Shown here: piece after piece, positions 35,101 through 46,708 of the stretch
Layout of the letters: each line of letters opens with the position of its first letter
Position numbering within the stretch: position 1 is the first letter of the stretch
Origin: Punctularia strigosozonata HHB-11173 SS5
Lineage: Eukaryota > Basidiomycota > Agaricomycetes > Corticiales > Punctulariaceae
Assembly: GCF_000264995.1 (NCBI RefSeq)
Contig: NW_006767433.1
Location: 3,522,073-3,586,072 of the forward strand
Direction of reading: 5' to 3'
Length of the DNA: 64,000 nt
Translations under genes and position numbers: made by a program
The notes under the pieces: generated by a model
Database searches by the model: none
The model's input: only the letters and a program-made list of their open reading frames with translations
Told to the model about the DNA's origin: nothing

Positions 35101-38100
35101 ATCCGACCATGCGTCGGTTAGGTGAGGTATGGATGCGTTGTAGCTTGAGATCTTATGTTCGGTGCGACTGCAGTCCACATCTATACATCGTGAATAGGCT
35201 CATATCTTTGCAGCGTTCTCGACCCAATCTTGTTCTCTCTTCTGGACCCCTCTATCCGACGCAGATTAGCGAGCACTACAGTTAACGGCAGAGAACTGCC
35301 TACTTATCGATATGAGGACTCGATGGACCAGCGATATATCCACCATCTCCTGGAAATTCTGCTTTCCGTGGTTCGGTTCGGTGGTCAAGGCTTCACCAAA
35401 ACTACCAGGAGTACCCCGGCCCGACGAACGTCATATCCGGAGCTGGGAAAACGACTAGACAAACGTAGGAAACAGAGACCTTCCGAGATAGCAAGAACTG
35501 ATTTGCAACCCTAGTCGTGGCTTCCCGCCCTGACGTGAGCTATCTTGACGTTATAGTCGAGGTTCTGCTACGGTACGCCATGGACATGCTGTACGTGGAA
35601 ATTATCTCATGGTGGAATAGATATATTATGTCAGAACCGTCCGTTGGGGCTACGGGAACCATGGGACCCTACAATGTGACCATCCAGTCCGTTGCGATCG
35701 ATATATTGCAAGCTCTGGTATCTCGCGGCGAAGTGGATGACATTGCTATCCAGAATATGGAGTCTTCAATCATTGGCAAGCTTTATGTCTCGGTTCACAC
35801 CCAGCAACTGGATCTGCAGAACAAGTTGCTCCACCTCCTCCACTCTATCATCTCAGCGTCTAATGCCATCACGGATGCACGTTCAAACGAGCAGGTCCGA
35901 ACTACTGATGGTCAAAATGCACCTAGGAGCACGACTGCGGTCAACCCGCTATTGATCGTAACTCTGGTGGACTCAATATCGACCAGCTCGAATCGGCCTG
36001 TTCTACAACACTGGTTCGATTTTATCCTCATGACGATTCCGCAGTTCCAACACCTGTTACAAGCCGCAGTGGGCCCGCTCAACGATTGTGTATGTCGTCA
36101 ACTCCACGCAACGCTTCAACGATTACAGCGAGTATCATCGGCGTCGACAACCGGCGTTGACATTAGGGTTGCTGTTGACGACGCCGAATTTTCTATGCTT
36201 CTGGGTGCCTTGGAACGACTCGTGCTGTTGCACTTGTCACATACGCCGGGATCTATGCAATTTGAGGACGAAAACTTCGCCCCCGACAAGGGAGGGTCCG
36301 AGACCAGCGGTGGCATCCTCGGCTATGTATCTACTGTTTTCAGCACGGACCAAACCCACCCCCCACAAGGCGAGCACCTCAATGTATGCGACTTCCTCTG
36401 CAGCGGCCGATGAGGATGGCATTGACTTGCGTGTAGGTCAGGTCGGCTAGTTATCACTCTCTAGACGAGGCAGTCCGCGTATTATACGCAACATGTGCAT
36501 CACTCGAATGGACGGATCCACCAACATGGGACCCCAGAAGCGAAACCCTCAGCGTCATCTATACACGAATTCGGACACGTTGTCGACGTGTCCTGGAACA
36601 CCTTTTCCGCGCCCATTCGACTGAAGTGCTGGAATCACTCATTCAATGCTGGAGCAAGACTCAACAGGTGCGTGCGTATATTCGGTGGTCAAACATACTT
36701 TAAACCAGGATGATTCAGGACACCGGTGGTCGCGATGTGACTTCGTTCGAATTGGTAGATTACTTGGCGTCCAGTGCCCAAACCGTGGTTCACATGATTT
36801 GCGAAAGCATCATGATCCGAATATCGACGAGTGCGGATAAGTCAAGGAAACAGGGTGTCAATCCTGAACCGTGAGTTGCGCTGCATCTCCTACCTCCGGA
36901 TGTGGCTGATGATACTTGACAGATCCGATTCTGCTCTGTTTAGGTTCTTGGAACAGTATATGGTAGGATTGGAGGGACCCTTGGTTGCACAGGTCTGGGG
37001 TCGCTTTCAGCAACTGACCAAAGAGGTTCTGGGAAACACCCGAGAGTACAAAGTGCAGACTTTTTCAACACTGCGGTTAGGCTCAGAGCCAGCTGTGAAT
37101 ATATATACGGTGATACTGACCAACCTACAGTTGCTTTAGTGTTTTAGCCTCTAAGTTGACGCAGACGACGGCACTGGAGGATCGCCGTCTTCGCAAGGAA
37201 CTACAGGTACCTACCTGTGCGTGCATGAAGGTAGGGTTGCTTACTTTCAGCTAGGATACCTTCAGTAGACTCCTCGATGCATGCGTGGGCCTCGCTGGAC
37301 GAGATCAAGGCGGATGGATTCGCCGTATAAACAAAGAAGCTCTAACAACGAATGGACGGAGCTCGCCCATTCCTGGCGGTGCTGCCCTTCACCGAGGTAT
37401 CACACTGCTCGATTTACGTATTTCTTCCTCACTAAGTCACCGCAGTGGCTTCAGAGAATAATATGGCTGAGAAGTTAGCGCAAGACAGTCCTATTGCCGT
37501 CAGCGTGGATACAGGGCCGGATCTCATATCTCAGGTATGTTAACGACTTCTACTGGTAGACCATTGGCTTATTCTGCCAACAGATTGTTCAGTACATTGC
37601 GACCGATGTCTTATCCAACCTACGCGGGTTCTTGATGGATAATGATAAGATAGGCAACGCCTGCAACAACATCGTCTATTACATTGTGAATCCCGCGACG
37701 AAAGGCAGATCCAGGTATACTGTCAAAAATTCACATCACGCAACGCTTACCTTGCATTAGGCCCTTCGACGCAGATGATACGGTTGTCAATATCATACAT
37801 GAGATGACTCGGATTCAAGGTAGCCTGAAAGTCTGGCGCGGACCTGTGATGGAGACACTGGCAGATAATCGCGTGTTCAATTCAACACCGAACGGCGGCG
37901 CATGTTGGCAACCGATCGTTGCTGCACTTGTTGATTTCGACAAGACAGCTTTCCCCGAGCTTCTCGGTACGTTATCCTGCCGTGATCGTTGGTCGCTAGT
38001 CGAACCTCCATGACAGGCAAGGTTTACACTGCTCCTTCCGCCAACATCTTCGTCAACCGGGAATACGAGATGTTGCTGCAGTCGCTGAATCTACGACGGC

Positions 38101-38944
38101 TGTCCTACGTTCTTCTTGCGGGAGAAAAAAATCACTTCCTTGCTCAACTGCCTTCCGTGCAAGAGAAGCTGGTGGAGATTTTCCGCAATGTGTCTTCACC
38201 AGTGGTGCAGAGTGAAGTGTACCTTTGCGTTCGGGTCCTTCTCTGTCGCCTATCACCGCACAACCTGACCAGCTTTTGGCCTGTCATACTGACTGAACTG
38301 GTAAGAGGCTACCTTTGGGTCCGACGTCTATTGACCGGCATCGTTCCAGTACCGTCTCTTCGATCAGCTTAAAGCAAGCGTCCCTGCGGATGGTTCGGAG
38401 GAACTTCCCCTGGTTCTGTCTGCGTGCAAGTGTCTCGACCTCCTTCTCACTCTGCAGACCCAGGAGTTTCAGATGTACGATGAGCATTGTATAAACAGGT
38501 TGACAGTTCTGACTAGCAAGTTCATAGACATCAATGGATCTTCATCACCGATACGGTGGATGCTGTGTATCGCCCTGATGGATGGTATCCGGATGCGCTA
38601 TTGGACCAACTAGCTGAAATTGCCGCGGACCTTCCGACTACCGAGTATAGGGTAAGCCCTTTGGCACACAAGCTGTGATTACGCCTGAGCATGCGCATTC
38701 ACAGGACGCGAGATCCACCCCGCAGACTGTTCCAAGTCCGGGACCAGCGACGGCGATCGATCCGAAGTTGATGCGTCGACCAATGCTTCATAACTTAAGA
38801 CAGATCGACAGCATTAGGGACTTAGTTCCTTTTTTCTCTAGCGTCAGCATCGCCTCTTATGAGAGCGTGTACGCGAGTTCGGGAACCATCGATTGGCCAG
38901 AGGTGGAACGAAGTATCCTAGAGGACATGTTTGATGGTCGATGA
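32138..38944 (+). CDS. DOP1: Dop1 (Dopey), endosome-Golgi traffic scaffold
   Basis: Very large cytosolic leucine-zipper-like protein that works with the Mon2 and Neo1 proteins in endosome-to-Golgi recycling. I followed about 25 exons with consistent phase through the whole locus, giving roughly 1,800 residues, the family size. The Dopey N domain is clear: YKKYTQQVEKCLNSFENVQE, EIPRKLVVAKRLSQCLNPAL, ALWSSGLFPFFEYAATSVK and FDTHYLPLQEGLRP. C-terminal leucine-rich part: ALEDRRLRKELQ, GFLMDNDKIGNACNNIVYYI and SFWPVILTEL. The end is TIDWPEVERSILEDMFDGR. The second intron donor-side is ordinary, but intron 32604-32651 starts with GC. The start at 32138 needs a short first exon (25 codons); an alternative N-terminus is possible. 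Confidence 0.93.
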
Positions 38945-39204
38945 CGTTGATATACAATATACCCAGCATATCATGTTATCTTTTTCTTCATCATCGCACT
39001 GTATCATTTAAACTGATAGCGACCATGCATTCCGGGACGTAAACCAATAATGGTGCTATAGGTACAGATGGATGGTAAATGACAGCCAATGCAAGTGATC
39101 AATTAGGAGCACTACGAGTAGTGAGGGTATGAATAAACGATAATAGTGCCAAAACATCCTACCAGGAGAAAATCATGCCTTGAAAGCTCTACACTCCAAT
39201 GATG

Positions 39205-41558
39205 CTATAAGAGCGCATCACTTTCTTTGCCTGCAGCCACTAAAGCTCGCCACTCGTGGCGCCATGACAGCATGTCGGAGCGAATGCGTTTGTTACCCAG
39301 GACCTTCTCTATCCATGCCAACAGTGCATCTTCATCCTCTGGCACGAAGAAGGACGACAGCAAGGAGAGCACGGTCTCGAAATTTGCAGCACTCGACGTT
39401 ATGTGATCTACAAGGCCGGAGAACATGAGTGAACAAGAAGCTGCGATTCTGCGCAATGACCAACCTCGGTATACCCAGACAATCGCGACAGCCATGACGA
39501 TGAAAAGATCAGGCCCCTCCAGAAGAAATACATCCCACAAACGCAACTGCATTTGAAACGGGACAGAATTGGAGAATAGCGTGATGTACCACTTGGTCGC
39601 GTAACTGGTAGTTGACACCATATGCCGCTTGAATGCTTCGTATACTCCAGGCATCGTTTGTTGCATCATACGTTCCTGAATATAAATAGCCTCCAGTAAT
39701 CCAGGAAATCCAGGAGCGAATGTTGAGTGCATGGCGTATGCGTCGTGTAATCGCACAAGCGACGCGTAAACACGTTCCGCGTCGAAGTAGCACAGTAGTG
39801 TTGCTGCTATGGGACCCATGCCCTGACAATACCCGCATTCCTGGCAGCGTAAGGAGAAGGAGTGCAAGACATGAAAAAGAGAACGCTGTCTATTACGAAT
39901 GGTTATCCAAACACGACAAGACGGAAAAACGACGGGACTGACCCAGAACCGTAACGCGTACGAAACATGACATGACCACTGATTGTCCTCGGAACATCCA
40001 GGTCAATCTGTACGTCGTATGTCGACGGCCGGTCGATACCCTCCCTGTAGTCCCTAGCAAGGGCCATCATGTCCTGCTTGCTTGACTTGGCATACCGCCC
40101 AATGAGCAGTTCCCAAGCCGCGGCTCGCCAACGGTCCGGTATGCCCTTGTACGTCCGCTCTCGGAGCTTGGACTCCTTGCTCGACTTCACGGACCAGTAT
40201 TCGACGTTACCGCCCTGGTCACGGAGCACAGGAACCATCATGCGATGCCATTTCTCGATCCGTGGTTGCTCTTTGACCGGCGGTCTCGCTGGAGGGACGG
40301 CAGAGAGAGACGTGGCGGATGCGGGAGCAGTGGTCACTGGTACTCCGATTTTGGATAGAGATTTCAGGAGAGGCGCCGTAGGAAGGCTGATAAGTCGATC
40401 ATGCGAGGGCGTGATAAAGAATCCATATCTACCGGCTGATGTATGAGCGGAAATGGTAGAATATATGCGTTCCCCTCACCTATCGAGGCTCGATAGTAAT
40501 GCCAGCTCCTGCTCTGTCAGGTCCCGTTTCTTCTCGCTGCCGTCATCGATGGCCGCCTCCGCCCTCAGCTCGCTAGCGCGGTTCCTTCCTATCCTAGCTC
40601 GCGTCCTCTCTATGCCTTCGTCGAGGCCGTCTCCCTTTACGCCGGACATGTCCAGCTGGGCGTAAGTACTCCGTACGTGGAATGATTCCTCAGGCTCGTC
40701 CTCCGAAGGCTCTATTAACGAATGCGCGCTCTGTGAAGATGTCTGCATTGACATCATGGTGGTATGATGTGTCGAGGCGGTTCGTGGGGTCTGTAGGAGG
40801 TGATATGACTGTTGAGACTCCGGACGTGCGGGTGACGGTTTGGCGGATATCGGTGAACCCGGATCGAGATGCGTTGATATTCTAATAGAAGGAGACGCAT
40901 GGCGGTTTTCCGGTTCTGACGGTACCAAAACATCGAGAGGTGGTCGAATGCGGGGCGTACTCGATCCGGAAGGCGGCAAAGGGATCGCAGACGGGTCGAG
41001 GGAGGAGACTCGCGGCGGTGTACGGTTGCGTAGTGAAATGGTGGATGAAGCAGCTTGATTGAGAGCGAAGCGGTCGTGCTCGGAGGAGGCTGTACTAGAC
41101 GCTCGATGTCCGGAGCTTTCACCGTATGATAGACGAGGTGTAGCTGTCCTTGCGGATTGATAGTCACTCGCCGCAGACTCCTCTGAAGGAGACGGTGACC
41201 ACGAATCAATCTGAGCAACGGGCACCGCTATGTTCTTGCTGAAGCGACTACTCCGGCTATCTCGGGTGTCTGTCTGGAAGAAGGAGTCCCTGAACGAAGG
41301 GCAGCCCGCGTCGGTGACGGAGGCACGTACGCCAGGTGCGGACCCGCCGTACATGGAATAGATGCTGAATATCGTCTCTGACGAGTTCTTCCGTTCCTCT
41401 ATGATGGGGATGGGCACGGCGGAGACTTCGGGCGTCGGCGGCTGCGTCCACGAGCTGGCGGTCGTCGCGGACGAATCCGTCGTTGGCGATGGCTCCCTGT
41501 ACTGCGACCCTCGAACTGGAGTGGGGGGGACCACGGTTATGCACGCTTGGTGGTCCAT
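39205..41558 (-). CDS. TBC-domain Rab GTPase-activating protein
   Basis: Four exons (41558-40480, 40428-39943, 39889-39465, 39407-39205) join in phase to 730 residues. The first ~400 residues are Ser/Pro/Thr-rich and disordered. The TBC domain follows: YKGIPDRWRAAAWELLIGRY, the arginine finger in IDLDVPRTISGH and the glutamine finger in CGYCQGMGPIAA, so both catalytic residues are present. WYITLFSNSVPFQMQLRLWD and ANFETVLSLLSSFFVPEDED complete the fold. It resembles Msb3/Msb4-like GAPs; the Rab target is unknown. A 57-nt stop-free intron (39464-39408) lies within the TBC domain. The gene lies 449 bp from a Rab5 gene on the same strand. Confidence 0.92.
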
Positions 41559-42006
41559 GAGTCCCTAGGAAAGAAAACGAGATAAATCTCGTGGTTGTGG
41601 TCCAATTGCAAGGAGCGGAAGGAAAGGAAGGTCAGATATCTTGGAAGGTCTTCAAATGCAAAGTACTGTCTCCGTGGCACATCAGCCGACCGTTCCCCGC
41701 TCTTCAAGCGATCACATCACTGACCGCTCTATCCTTCTTGGTCGCTCATTGCGCCATTCAGTACACAGCCCAAGACTCGTACTCGTGCGGCTGCACCCAC
41801 GCGACAGTAGAGTAGGAATAACCGAAACAAGAACATAGCATCAATGTACGATATGATAGTTTACAGAATGTAAGTGGCGGGGAGGACGATCCAAGGAGAA
41901 GGCTGTAGGGCGATGGACCAGAAGAGCGGCGGGGATTGGGATCATTCTAATCGCGGCCTGCGTCGTTCAAGAGTAGCGCCGACCGCATGGTCATTGATTA
42001 ACCATA
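41559..42006. other. Intergenic, no gene seen
   Basis: Promoter of the TBC gene and 3' flank of the Rab5 gene; no coding signal. Confidence 0.45.
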
Positions 42007-42951
42007 TCAGCAATTACAGTTCTCATTCGGCGACCCTGCGCCTTGCGCCTGCTTGTTAAGGTCAACGCCAGGACGACCAGGTGCAGCTGCGCCGGCGCGA
42101 GCGTTTCGAGTCGGTGGTGCAGTCAACGGCAATTTCTTGGCTGTAAAGTATAGATCAAGATGAAGTTCTTGCTTCGATCCTTGGAATGGCCTACCGATAG
42201 CCGTAAATACGTCCGACACACCCTCGCCGGTCTTGGCAGACGCTTCGAACCACAGAAGTCCCTCCTCCTCTGCATATTTCTGCGCCTCCTCCTGGGTCAC
42301 CTGCCGCCGCGCGGCGAGGTCGATCTTGTTACCGCATAGGGCGATGACTATCGAGGGATCTGCCTGTCGCTGAAGCTCACGGATCCAGGTGCGTGCCTTC
42401 TCCAATGAGGCGGTTTGCGTGATATCATAGACAACGACCGCGCAATTGGCATTCCGGTAGTACATGGGGGCAAGAGACTGCGGTTCATGTTGGTAAGCAG
42501 GCAGATAAGCCATTATAGCTGGCCTCGCAAACCTTGTATCGTTCCTGGCCGGCGGTGTCCCTGAGGCAAAACATGAGTTGTAGAATCAGGGCGACGAGTG
42601 TTCATACCATATTTCGAACTTGACGGTGGCTTGATCGTCCAGGGTGACAGTCTGTGTCAGGAACGCAGCTGTACTCCAGGCTTAAGCGCTGCGGGCGTCT
42701 GCGCAGAGTACATGCACTCGCCTCCGATTGTACTTTCCCGGTAGTCGTCGAATTGGTCCTTCACAAATCGCAGGACAAGACTGGTGATGAGTCGTGAGCC
42801 TGCCGCCGGATGACGTCGCACACGGAAGCACCGACCTTGATTTGCCCACTGCAGACTCCCCTATCATTGTGAGATGTGAGTACAGTCACAAAGCGGACGA
42901 CGAGGGCCACAGACCGAGAAGGACGAGCTTGAACTGGAACTGCTTGGACAT
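42007..42951 (-). CDS. YPT5: Rab5-family GTPase (Vps21/Ypt5 type)
   Basis: Early-endosome small GTPase. About seven exons give 208 residues. All GTPase motifs are there: P-loop GESAVGKSS (split by an intron after GKS), switch I YRESTIGAAFLTQTV, WDTAGQERYKSLAPMYYR, GNKIDLA and EASAKTG. The C-terminus NCNC supports prenylation on a CxC pair. The intron in switch I (42721-42669) starts with GC (GCGAGT), and is required to read STIGAAF. The intron 42194-42141 is 54 nt, stop-free and in frame; removing it gives the normal AIAKKLP sequence. It is head-to-head with the Mei2-like gene. Confidence 0.95.
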
Positions 42952-43295
42952 GGCGGAGGTCGAGGGAAGGAAGGCTGCAGGGGGCGCCGTGCAAGCCTTG
43001 TGGTGTGTTCCAACCCAAATACGGCAATCGCCTCTCGCGCACAGTTTTCCCACCTCGCTCTCCTTGCACTCCAACCACCACGACCACGACCTGCGTCCAT
43101 CTCAGCCTATCCGTGGCTTCTGCAGTGCACTGAGTGAAAGCCGCCGCTCGTTGCGCAAATTCTGGCTTCGATCTGTGTCACCCGACTTGAGCGCTGCTTT
43201 CTCGTATCAGACCTGAACCGGCCACGTCACCCTGAGCTATCTGGTCACGAATCGTCCGCAAATCAGCACGTCTCAACTCGAAAAACACTTGTGAA
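42952..43295. promoter_or_regulatory. Bidirectional promoter region, Rab5 / Mei2-like
   Basis: 344 bp between opposed start codons; no TATA box seen. Confidence 0.4.
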
Positions 43296-46099
43296 ATGCA
43301 TCGTCACCATCCATATGGCGGTGCGCCGGGCTACGAAAACGCTCCCCGCCGTGGCGGAGGTGGCGGCCCCGGCCCAGACAGAGCGCATCGGTTTGATAGA
43401 AGCGCTGGACCCCGCGGAAGAGGCCGTGGTCGCGGCGGCGGCATGTATGGCGGCGGCGGAGGTGCTTACGATTTGGGAGGATACAACGCAGGGCCGTACG
43501 ATCAAGGTTCCCCTCAAGGCGACACGAATGGCGCACCCAGCTATGAAGCCTACAATTCCGGTGGTCCCTACGATGGAGGAGCGTATCATAATGGATCATT
43601 CAATAACCCTCCGCCTCCGTACAGTGGTGATACCTTTGATCAAGGTGGCTCTCAGGAGTATGAAGGTACGCTTGAAATCAGTGAACTGGGACTTCTGAGC
43701 AGACGCGCCAAGTCCGAGCCCGCGCGCCCTTTGGGAAGGTTAACGCTTGACGCCCAAGCCGATGTTCACATGGAAGCGCCCAATGAACTGAGTCGATCGC
43801 CGCTCATGTTAGCGTGAGGCTATTAGGCTTCTGGGCGAAGAGAATCTGCATCGTCTCAGGCTCGTCGCGTGCTAGAAGTCGCGCCACCAGAGAACATCAC
43901 ATCGCTCTCCGCGTGGATATAATGCGAATCCAGCAAATAAGCGCCCGTGCTCGGATTTAGCGTGCTGCGTGGCACTTGAATTCTTCTCGGCTGTGTAAAC
44001 ATATGATCTTACATCGTGTTGTTCCCCTCAGATGGCGCCGGTTACGGAGGACCCTATGACCAGAGGCGTAGGCGCCCAGAAAGGGATGACAAAGTGCATG
44101 ATTCTATCATTGAAGAACGTATCCAGCGCGAGCGTCCATGCCGCACACTATTCATTCGCAATATCAAGGCGAGTGCTTTGATGAAGAGACCAAGCGCGAC
44201 CGGTAGGGATTGACGTGTCTTCGATAGTACGAGACAAATCCCGAGGATGTGCGACGGAAGTTTGAAGAACATGGAGACGTGAAAACATTCTTTGATCTAA
44301 TAGGGAATCGCGGCATGGTTTTCGTGACTTACGTGAGACCCAGTTCATCTATGTGGCGAGGTACAAGACTTGCTCACGCAATCGGAGTAGTTCGATTTGC
44401 GAGCTGCTGAACGAGCTAGAGATCGCCTGCAAGGGTCTGAAATCAGCGGACGACCGGTGAAATACATCGATACACGATCCTTTCGCTGTACTGATCCATG
44501 TGGCTCAGATTGACGTTCACTATTCGTTGCCGCGTGATGACGGAAGCAAAAGCGACAGCGCGAAAAACCTGGTAAGGGATCTAAGATGCATACGCACAGA
44601 TTCTAAAGGCGTTAGGATATAGGAGTTCCAAGGTACAATGATCGTTACTCTCCGTTCTCCGTCAAATGCTCCCATGGACGACAACGAGTTACGGCAACGA
44701 TTCCAGATGGCTGGCGACATCAAGTCTATCAGACCTGTAGATGGCCGTCCAGAGTACATGAGAAACCCCTCCATCATCCACACTTGCTAATGAACCATGT
44801 ACAGTGCGCGTTATGTCGAGTTCTTTGATACCAGAGTGCGTTGAGAAATTCGTTCGTTGCTAAGGAGCTCTAACTTCGGTATTGTAGGCTTGTGACGAGG
44901 CCTTCGATCGTCTTAACAATCAACCTATGCGAGATGGCGATATCGACGTTACCTACGCGTGGGATCCATCATCAGACTCTACAGAGCCCCGGAAGTACGA
45001 CCAAGTTCCCTCAGTTGCTGCAGCGTGCTCATTCCTACTTCTCAGAGAACGCGGCTTTGGTCGTGACTATGATGGCGGCGGGAGAGGCAGAAGCAGAGGA
45101 GGTCGCGGTCGCGGTCGCGGTCGGGGCGGTCGTGGAGGTGGTGGCGGCCACGACGGAGGCTATGATGAATGGGAACGTCGTGACGAATGGGCACGAGATG
45201 GGTATGATAGAGGCCCGCCGCCGAGAAGATACGACGATGATTATGGTCCGGGACGCGGAGGTGGCCCTGGTCGTGGAGGCTACGGCGGTGCACCGTTCAA
45301 CGATCGAGGCAACGGGTACGGTCCCCCAGTGTCATACGGAGGGCCGGGAGGTCCGGGTTATGGTGACCCTCGAACCGGGCCTCCAAGCGGCTACGGCGTT
45401 GGACCTGCCCCTGCTGGTCCGCCTGCTGGGCCATCCGCAGCCCCTTATGGACAAGCGCCCCCGATCTCTCCTGTGAGTGCCGCCTGCTGCGGCTTCGACG
45501 GGAGGGCGCTCAACTAAACCCTGCCAGCCCGGTGACGATCGATTAGAACAGGCGAGGAAGGTGCAGCAGGTCGGTCACCGTCTGGGTTCGCAATTGAACC
45601 TTGCACTGACTGCGTTATTCCCAGCTGCTGGCGGCGCTGAAGCAACCAGGCGGCGCCGGTCCACCTCCGGCTGGTGCGCCGGGTCCTAGCCCGTATTATC
45701 CACCCCCTTCCACCGGTCCCCCGTCTTCCTATCCTCCGCCAAGCGCCTACCCCGGCGCGCCAGGCGGTCCGGGGGCACCGCCGTCAACTGGCAGCCTTCC
45801 ACCGAATATTATGAATATTTTGCACCAGCAGACTGGTGGACAAGGTCCGCCACCCCCTAGCGGATTAGGCCAGCCACCTCCTACTCTGCCGTCCTACGGC
45901 GGGGCTCCCCCGCCGCCAACTGGCTCTGCACCGCTTCCTCCTCACGTTCCAGGGGCACCGCCTGTCCCCGGTGGAGGTCCAGGATATGCGAACCTAATGG
46001 CCTATTTGGTGTGTATCACTCACTTGGTCGACCGCGCTGGAGTCACTAATGATTGTCATCCATCAGCAAACACAGGCTGCAGCCGTGAAGCGACTATAA
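43296..46099 (+). CDS. Mei2-like RNA-binding protein with two RRMs
   Basis: Eleven exons join in phase to 648 residues. The N-terminus is Gly/Tyr/Pro-rich. RRM1 starts CRTLFIRNIKYETNPEDVRR and has RNP-like GNRGMVFVTYFDLRAAERA; RRM2 starts GTMIVTLRSPSNAPMDDNEL with ARYVEFFDTRACDEA. Between them IDVHYSLPRDD matches Mei2 proteins (HFSIP/HYSLP). A long RGG-rich region and a Pro/Gly-rich tail follow, ending LQTQAAAVKRL. The third RRM typical of Mei2 is not visible. Two structural oddities: the intron 43666-44031 is 366 nt, many times longer than its neighbours, and the intron 44169-44227 begins with GC. Confidence 0.85.
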
Positions 46100-46708
46100 G
46101 GATATCTATGCACTCATATCTTGAAATCCCGTCAGCATGAGTTCTGCAACTCATAGCCAACGAACGGATCATGCATCATTCGCGACAAACGTCGGTTATA
46201 CGTTATGGATGGTATGACCCGATATACGACATCCTCGACACTGGATAGCGGCCGGACGACTATCGGTTCGTAGGATACTCTTACATTCCGGTATGTATCG
46301 TCGCGTAGGGCACGGATTGTACAGGGCGATAACGTTATTCGAGTACTAGTTCTATCTATCAAGCATGTGTGTATATTGTGGATGCTAACGATGACCAAAA
46401 GCTACGGCATTCGCTGAGGATTGGTGCCGTGGCCGTATTTTGTAGGGCAGTGCATTGTGCTGGATGGTGCACTCACCGAAATTTAGCCATTCTACCCCTC
46501 AGATAAACCGATGGACCGGTGGCGAATAGCGTGATTAAGCGAGTTTGCTAAGCGTCCTGGCATGATCGAGATGAAATACAGATGCAGCCTAGATAATGCT
46601 CATGTACAAATCACAGTACAAACGTGGGTATGGTGCCCAGCGGATGATGACCGATACCAGCAAGAATTAGGAGTACAAGAAAAGCACAATCAGCGTATCC
46701 GGACTCGT
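46100..46708. other. Intergenic between two convergent genes
   Basis: 3' flanks of the Mei2-like and RasGEF genes. AT-balanced, no open frame with content. Confidence 0.5.

Noticed and set aside
43296-43698. Alternative frame through the Gly-rich start of the Mei2-like gene
   Set aside because: Out of frame with the RRMs and reads as Ala/Val-rich low complexity.
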